In this document: positions 60,928 through 64,000 of the stretch, one piece after another
Layout: each line of letters begins with the position of its first letter
Numbering within the stretch: the first letter of the stretch is position 1
IMG/VR virus record: IMGVR_UViG_3300036770_003758
Span: 1-64,000 of that record
DNA length: 64,000 nucleotides
Reading direction: 5' to 3' (one strand)
From: a virus
Position numbers and translations under genes: made by a program
The notes under the pieces: model-generated
Databases searched by the model: none
The model's input: the letters and a program-made list of their open reading frames with translations, nothing else
Told to the model about the DNA's origin: nothing

Positions 60928-61073
60928 GGTATGTGTTTTACAATAGCTCCAAAATTACTTGCGTTGTGATTCAAGTTTAAATAATCTACAGCTTCGTGTA
61001 AACGTATAGTCATGTAGTTATTTATGTACGGTGTAGTAACTGCTCTGTACATCATTAAGTCTATAAACTTCAT
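60924..61073 (-). CDS. micro-gene 11
   Basis: 49 residues, begins MKFIDLMMYRAVTTP, ends FGAIVKHIP. The start at 61073 is preferred to a longer in-frame reading from 61151 because it gives the usual junction and an overlap with 10. Confidence 0.8.
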   Translation of the reverse strand: MKFIDLMMYRAVTTPYINNYMTIRLHEAVDYLNLNHNASNFGAIVKHIP

Positions 61074-61195
61074 GATATAAGTTTTAATATAAACAAATGT
61101 CCACGACTTTGGTGAGATGCGTTCATTACGTAGTTTTTTGGAAGTGTCCAATCATTTACAGGTGGTACGTATGCAATTATGTGTTTTGTTTCCAC
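61070..61195 (-). CDS. micro-gene 10
   Basis: 41 residues from GTG, begins VETKHIIAYVPPVNDW, ends FILKLIS. ATGA overlap with 11. Confidence 0.75.
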   Translation of the reverse strand: METKHIIAYVPPVNDWTLPKNYVMNASHQSRGHLFILKLIS

Positions 61196-61299
61196 GGTAT
61201 TACTTTTAATATGATTAATGTTTTTATTGATATCATACTTGTTAGCAATCGTACGTTGTGAGAATATTTATCGTTTTTAAAAAGCGGTACTGTTCTCAT
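61177..61299 (-). CDS. micro-gene 9
   Basis: 40 residues, begins MRTVPLFKNDKYSHN, contains LIILKVIP and ends WKQNT, reading past the junction like 24. Confidence 0.7.
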   Translation of the reverse strand: MRTVPLFKNDKYSHNVRLLTSMISIKTLIILKVIPWKQNT

Positions 61300-61427
61300 A
61301 AAACTAGTTTTAACGTAAAATAAGCAGAATAAGGTGGTACATTATCTAGCTGTAATATCTCAAGTGCGTGGTCTGTTAAAGTACATACAAACTCGTCTTT
61401 AACAAGTGTCATTTCAATAAACCTCAT
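61296..61427 (-). CDS. micro-gene 8
   Basis: 43 residues, begins MRFIEMTLVKDEFVC, ends FTLKLVL. ATGA at both ends. Confidence 0.75.
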   Translation of the reverse strand: MRFIEMTLVKDEFVCTLTDHALEILQLDNVPPYSAYFTLKLVL

Positions 61428-61546
61428 AGCTTATACTTTTGTACAATTATTACTTTCTTCTTAGTAGTTGTGTAGTTTAACGGCCCTTTCCATGTAGTAA
61501 AGTGCGTACGTACAGTATCTATAAATATTAAATCGACATTGTTCAC
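61424..61546 (-). CDS. micro-gene 7
   Basis: 40 residues from GTG, begins VNNVDLIFIDTVRTH, ends IIVQKYKL. It overlaps the unshifted reading of 6 by 86 nt but fits the array pattern. Confidence 0.7.
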   Translation of the reverse strand: MNNVDLIFIDTVRTHFTTWKGPLNYTTTKKKVIIVQKYKL

Positions 61547-61682
61547 AGCTTATGTTTTTGCACAAAAAAAAGTAATTACGATCTTTAAAAGTGTGATCTA
61601 CCACTATAGGTATTTCCGCAAAGTTGATTGTCAAAAGTGTAAAGCTGTTTTTGAATATTAATACTATATAAACATTGCTCAT
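61461..61682 (-). CDS. micro-gene 6 with probable T-tract frameshift
   Basis: As written the frame runs 73 codons, MSNVYIVLIFKNSFTLL to LHNY. If the eight-T tract (61564-61571 complement) had nine T, the product would be about 45 residues ending VQKHKL with the stop overlapping the GTG of 7, exactly the array pattern. It is either a sequence error, a real mutation or a slippage site. Confidence 0.65.
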   Translation of the reverse strand: MSNVYIVLIFKNSFTLLTINFAEIPIVVDHTFKDRNYFFLCKNISCEQCRFNIYRYCTYALYYMERAVKLHNY

Positions 61683-61792
61683 AGCTTATATTTTAATAAG
61701 ATATTGTAATGAAGCATGTAATTACCTCTACCTGTGAGATATACATCTATACCATTGTCACGTATATCTAACAATAATCTGAGTGTGTTCAT
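61679..61792 (-). CDS. micro-gene 5
   Basis: 37 residues, begins MNTLRLLLDIRDNGID, ends NILLKYKL. ATGA at both ends. Confidence 0.75.
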   Translation of the reverse strand: MNTLRLLLDIRDNGIDVYLTGRGNYMLHYNILLKYKL

Positions 61793-61914
61793 TTTCTGTA
61801 TTTTATTACAGCCCAGAAATGCATCAATAAACCTGTACCTATATGTCGATGTAATATTATATTACCATCTGTAGATTTAAAGTTTGATATCTCAAGTACT
61901 CCTAAGTAGTTCAT
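61789..61914 (-). CDS. micro-gene 4
   Basis: 41 residues, begins MNYLGVLEISNFKST, ends FWAVIKYRK. Its NFK...GTGL pattern is distantly like 12 and 14. Confidence 0.75.
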   Translation of the reverse strand: MNYLGVLEISNFKSTDGNIILHRHIGTGLLMHFWAVIKYRK

Positions 61915-62015
61915 GGCACCAGTTTTAATATCGATAAATAACAAAAATCAATTTTTAAAAATCTCTTTGATTTAGGGCACTCATCATGCAGTGAGTACAT
62001 TATAAATAAGTACAT
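61911..62015 (-). CDS. micro-gene 3
   Basis: 34 residues, begins MYLFIMYSLHDECPKS, ends LSILKLVP. Overlaps 2 by 32 nt in another frame. Confidence 0.75.
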   Translation of the reverse strand: MYLFIMYSLHDECPKSKRFLKIDFCYLSILKLVP

Positions 62016-62115
62016 AGATAGGTATGTGTTTTAATATTGCAAAAGCAGTTAGCTTAGATATAGATAATAATCTACTGTACACTTTAATATCAGCAAACAA
62101 AATTGTAGTTTTCAT
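61984..62115 (-). CDS. micro-gene 2
   Basis: 43 residues, begins MKTTILFADIKVYSR, contains AFAILKHIP but continues 14 residues past the junction. Confidence 0.7.
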   Translation of the reverse strand: MKTTILFADIKVYSRLLSISKLTAFAILKHIPIYVLIYNVLTA

Positions 62116-62216
62116 AACATGGTTTTAACTGTTACAGGTATGCTAATTTCATCAGGTAGTAATATATATGAATAAAGTTTATTTTGCTGCGTTATGTACA
62201 AAACTTCCATTTTCAT
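62112..62216 (-). CDS. micro-gene 1
   Basis: 34 residues, begins MKMEVLYITQQNKLYS, ends IPVTVKTML. First member, 22 nt downstream of the terminator hairpin at 62238-62260. Confidence 0.75.
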   Translation of the reverse strand: MKMEVLYITQQNKLYSYILLPDEISIPVTVKTML

Positions 62217-62237
62217 AGGTAGGTATATTAAACACAA

Positions 62238-62260
62238 ATGCCCTTGGTTTACAAGGGCAT
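62238..62260 (-). terminator. hairpin terminator before the micro-gene array
   Basis: A perfect 9-bp stem ATGCCCTTG with CAAGGGCAT and 5-nt loop, followed on the minus strand by TTGTGTTTAAT, a weak U-tract. It separates the 46-residue gene from micro-gene 1. The 21 nt after it are the only space for a promoter of the array. Confidence 0.7.
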
Positions 62261-62266
62261 CGTGGA

Positions 62267-62407
62267 TTATGCAATTTCTGCAAGTTCTGGTTCTAAACCT
62301 GGGTAGATTTCTCGTATCTTAATCTCAGCTTCATCTTTACTAGAAGCTTCAATATGTACGACACCAGCACCAATAAAAAAAGTAAAAATTTGCTTTTCTT
62401 CTTCCAT
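62267..62407 (-). CDS. 46-residue acidic protein
   Basis: Begins MEEEKQIFTFFIGAGVVHIE and ends LEPELAEIA: strand, strand, helix (SKDEAEIKIREIYP). Its own terminators lie on both sides, making a single-gene unit. It resembles the following 54-residue protein in having a strand-helix unit with SxxEA. No family recognised. Confidence 0.75.
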   Translation of the reverse strand: MEEEKQIFTFFIGAGVVHIEASSKDEAEIKIREIYPGLEPELAEIA

Positions 62408-62431
62408 AATGTTTTGTTTATTAAATTAGAC

Positions 62432-62461
62432 AAAAAACCAGGGCTATATTTCAAGCCCTGG
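62432..62461 (-). terminator. intrinsic terminator
   Basis: Stem CCAGGGCT with AGCCCTGG, 8-nt loop, followed on the minus strand by TTTTTTGTCTAA. The same TTTTTTGTCTAA follows the terminator at 54257-54298. Confidence 0.88.
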
Positions 62462-62487
62462 TACATAGTGAATCAAAGTATAAGGAG

Positions 62488-62652
62488 TCACTTGTTTTTC
62501 CAGATACGTTCTTTAGTCTTTTTTCCAGTAACAGTACACACTGTTTCTAAGTAAAACGCGCCGTGATTAGGTAAGCTTTCTTTAATAGCTTCGATGCTAT
62601 CAGCTTCTAAGATGCGTTTACCTTTTTCGGTCACAATGTAATACTTTTTCAT
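62488..62652 (-). CDS. 54-residue protein
   Basis: Begins MKKYYIVTEKGKRILEADSI and ends TKKERIWKNK-like basic tail (KKTKERIWKNK). Contains SIEAIKESLPNHG, a short helix. A longer frame to 62766 overlaps the FGE-like gene and is not needed. Followed by the terminator at 62432-62461. Function unknown. Confidence 0.75.
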   Translation of the reverse strand: MKKYYIVTEKGKRILEADSIEAIKESLPNHGAFYLETVCTVTGKKTKERIWKNK

Positions 62653-62659
62653 GTTTGTG

Positions 62660-63490
62660 TCAATAGAAAAAGACATTAGACATGTACTCTTCTTTTGGAA
62701 ACTTATCCTTCCAGATATCCTCGTCCATATAGGGCAAGTTATCTGGAACAGCCATTTTCCACACATTGCCTACAGTATCGTAAATACCGTACTTGTTTGG
62801 TTTTTTCTTCTTTACAGGTTGTGTTTTTCCGCCCATTTCTGCAGTAGTCCATGCAATCTCTTGAATATCTGTTCGAGTGTCCAAGTTCTCAGCATGATCT
62901 GCAGCAATGATAGTCCATTCGGCTTTTGTAGGAAACAAGAATACAGCGTGACCTTTGATAGCTGGATTATACCAGAACCACCACTGACCATTGTATTCTT
63001 TCATGATATACGGCATTGGTTTACCGTGCATATCGTTGAGCCAGTTGATGTATGCGATTGCGTTCAAGATCTCAAGATTAATCGCTGGGCGATCATCTCG
63101 ACCATAGTTTTGATCATTAGCGAGATCTCGTCCTGTCATGTAACAGAACGCGTCAAACTGGTTGAACGTAACTACGGTATCTGCTGATGCTACAAGTGGA
63201 AAACATTCTGCTGGTAGTGGTACAAAAGTACCTAAGTCGATGTCCTTGTCGCTGATAGTCTTTTGCTCAAATGCACGTTGTGATGTAGCTACAGCAACTA
63301 CAAACGGTTCTACAGGTTTTCTGTTGACCACATTGATAGTTGCAATAGCATTGCGGTGTACTTCTTCAAGCTCTGGTGTATTGAAATGTGCACGCATTTT
63401 AGGTAATGCTTGTGCATACCATTTACCAAAGTCTTTAGGTGAAAAAGAAGATTTCTGTTGAACTTGCTTCTTAAACTCTTCTACAGTCAT
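62660..63490 (-). CDS. FGE/SUMF1-like (formylglycine-generating enzyme fold) protein
   Basis: 276 residues. The central pattern VTFNQFDAFCYMTGR (about 107-121), YGRDDRPAINLEILNAIAYI (about 129-148), FLFPTKAEWTIIAA (about 182-195), PNKYGIYDTVGNVWKM (about 230-245) follows the FGE-sulfatase domain in order. The C-terminal RGGSW region with the catalytic Cys pair of true FGE is absent, so oxidase activity is doubtful and a binding role in this C-type-lectin-like fold is possible. It is preceded by a terminator only 17 nt upstream. Confidence 0.8.
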   Translation of the reverse strand: MTVEEFKKQVQQKSSFSPKDFGKWYAQALPKMRAHFNTPELEEVHRNAIATINVVNRKPVEPFVVAVATSQRAFEQKTISDKDIDLGTFVPLPAECFPLVASADTVVTFNQFDAFCYMTGRDLANDQNYGRDDRPAINLEILNAIAYINWLNDMHGKPMPYIMKEYNGQWWFWYNPAIKGHAVFLFPTKAEWTIIAADHAENLDTRTDIQEIAWTTAEMGGKTQPVKKKKPNKYGIYDTVGNVWKMAVPDNLPYMDEDIWKDKFPKEEYMSNVFFY

Positions 63491-63506
63491 GATTGTGATT
63501 TTAGTT

Positions 63507-63537
63507 AAAAAGAGAAGGGAGTATTAACTCCCCTCTC
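63507..63537 (-). terminator. intrinsic terminator
   Basis: Stem GAGAGGGGAGT with ACTCCCTTCTC (one mismatch), 4-nt loop, followed by TTTTTAAC on the minus strand. It stands between the 102-residue gene and the FGE-like gene. Confidence 0.85.
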
Positions 63538-63561
63538 CAAAGACGTAATGAAATAAGACTC

Positions 63562-63870
63562 TTAGTCCCAGGCATCGCTGATCGAATCCTCTCCTTCGCC
63601 AAGTGGGTTGTACTCAATCTGGATAGAAGAAATGTGAAGATCCGGCTCCAGTTCTACAGTTGGATGCACTGGATGCTTGAGAAAAGCTTTTTTACCTTCT
63701 GGTACCACAAAGGCAACAATGTTACCCCTATCCGAAGGAATAGGAGTAGGCATTGTAAACCCTACAGGTGCCTTGAAATTTGGTTTGAAATCATCGCGTA
63801 CTACAATGTAGTCGCCTTCAAGGACGTGCTTTTCAGCACTCCCTGGCGTAACGGTTACGATCTCGTTCAT
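63562..63870 (-). CDS. protein of unknown function, acidic C-terminus
   Basis: 102 residues from ATG 63870 (MNEIVTVTPGSAEKHVLEGD). Beta-rich with Pro-rich loops (FTMPTPIPSDRG, about 48-59) and an acidic end (GEGEDSISDAWD). G/C-rich codons suggest strong expression, as for the SSB-like and AAA+ genes. A longer frame to 63897 overlaps the upstream stop. No family recognised. Confidence 0.7.
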   Translation of the reverse strand: MNEIVTVTPGSAEKHVLEGDYIVVRDDFKPNFKAPVGFTMPTPIPSDRGNIVAFVVPEGKKAFLKHPVHPTVELEPDLHISSIQIEYNPLGEGEDSISDAWD

Positions 63871-63880
63871 GATAACGAAT

Positions 63881-64000
63881 TTAAGATTGTTCAACAATAA
63901 GTTTAAAGAAATCCTCTTTGTTCATGTGGTACGGTGAATCTAACCACGGTTTACCTACATATTCTGGTTTAATCGTAGTGATAATAACTTCACCTTGACG
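63881..64000 (-). CDS. C-terminus of an unidentified protein (partial)
   Basis: The last 39 codons of a minus-strand gene run off the right edge: it ends PYHMNKEDFFKLIVEQS with a TAA at 63881-63883. It lies 10 nt upstream of the 102-residue gene, so both are probably in one transcript. Too little is visible to name it. Confidence 0.65.
   Translation of the reverse strand, partial: RQGEVIITTIKPEYVGKPWLDSPYHMNKEDFFKLIVEQS

Larger units (their letters stand above)
55839..62216 (-). other. tandem array of about 58 overlapping micro-genes
   Basis: This 6.4-kb region has no ORF over about 75 codons, but on the minus strand it reads as a chain of short ORFs, mostly 26-49 codons, starting with ATG or GTG. 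About thirty junctions are ATGA; others are GTGA, TAATG, longer overlaps or gaps of 0-11 nt. Most products end in a hydrophobic run, then Leu/Ile/Val/Met-Lys and two or three residues such as HIP or YVP. This end is encoded by a recurring junction near TTAAAACATATACCATGA. Several ORFs are clearly paralogous. A terminator (62238-62260) precedes the array and the AAA+ gene follows. Members are listed below, numbered in transcription order. Confidence 0.88.

Noticed and set aside
55839-62216. CRISPR-like or satellite repeat array with about 110-nt period
   Set aside because: The repeated piece is only about 16-18 nt, imperfect, and always placed around a start codon; the intervening sequence is coding in frame and partly paralogous, unlike spacers.
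62651-63187. 178-codon plus-strand ORF
   Set aside because: Antisense to the FGE-like gene with its clear domain signature.
62660-63490. Target gene of a diversity-generating retroelement
   Set aside because: The lectin-like fold is right but no reverse transcriptase, template repeat or AAC-rich variable end is visible here.
1-64000. Stop-codon reassignment, known in some crAss-like phages
   Set aside because: TAA, TAG and TGA all end genes here with normal spacing, and long genes have no internal in-frame TAG or TGA to explain.
1-64000. tRNA genes
   Set aside because: I scanned intergenic spaces and the array for cloverleaf and T-loop motifs by eye and saw none; a covariance-model scan would be decisive.

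Overview
The window looks like part of a crAss-like bacteriophage (order Crassvirales) infecting a Bacteroidetes host. Four things point that way. (1) A 2297-residue protein joins a zincin-like HEAFH motif to the DFDID catalytic motif of crAss-like virion RNA polymerases. (2) The giant cargo genes follow a tail module with P22 gp10-like, gp4-like and IHF-like genes. (3) Two long gene blocks converge at about 37.1 kb. (4) Starts lie in A/T-rich leaders without Shine-Dalgarno sites, and one protein carries repeats like Bacteroidetes SprB adhesins. All three stop codons are used normally. I recognised no tRNA, CRISPR array or integrase.

Plus-strand block (1-37090). The end of a mosaic tail-fibre-like gene is closed by a terminator. 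Next come a coiled-coil protein, a CHAP/NlpC-type lysin, an Ig/SprB-like protein, a PD-(D/E)XK nuclease, tail ring/IHF/muzzle genes (3.6-9.5 kb), small basic internal proteins (9.5-13.7 kb), then the ejected cargo: 934, 2416 and 2297 (RNA polymerase) residues, a 506-residue protein with GNAT and ADP-ribosyltransferase motifs, a ferritin-like protein, a 131-residue protein and a 1337-residue nuclease-containing protein.

Minus-strand block (64000-37110, read right to left). It holds an FGE/SUMF1-like protein, a long array of tiny genes (62216-55839), an AAA+ ATPase, a SleB-like hydrolase, family B DNA polymerase, SF2 helicase, DnaB-like helicase, Sak4-like ATPase, a possible ssDNA-binding protein, primase, DUF3310 protein, ThyX, a divergent uracil-DNA glycosylase, a Holliday-junction-resolvase-like and an exonuclease-like nuclease, a glycosyltransferase, a MazG-like protein and membrane proteins. 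Hairpin-plus-U-tract terminators divide it into about seven transcription units.

The most striking region is 55.84-62.22 kb. Six-frame ORF calling leaves it nearly empty, but on the minus strand it reads as about 58 consecutive micro-genes, mostly 26-49 codons, at a mean spacing of about 110 nt. Neighbours nearly always overlap, most often with ATGA or GTGA stop/start fusions. Many are paralogous. Nearly all end in a hydrophobic stretch plus Leu/Ile/Val-Lys, encoded by a recurring junction close to TTAAAACATATACCATGA. That junction is at once the end of one gene, the A-rich initiation region of the next and the next start codon. The array appears to share a transcript with the AAA+ gene and I know of no description of it. 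All translations here were done by hand; homology calls rest on motif recognition, not searches.
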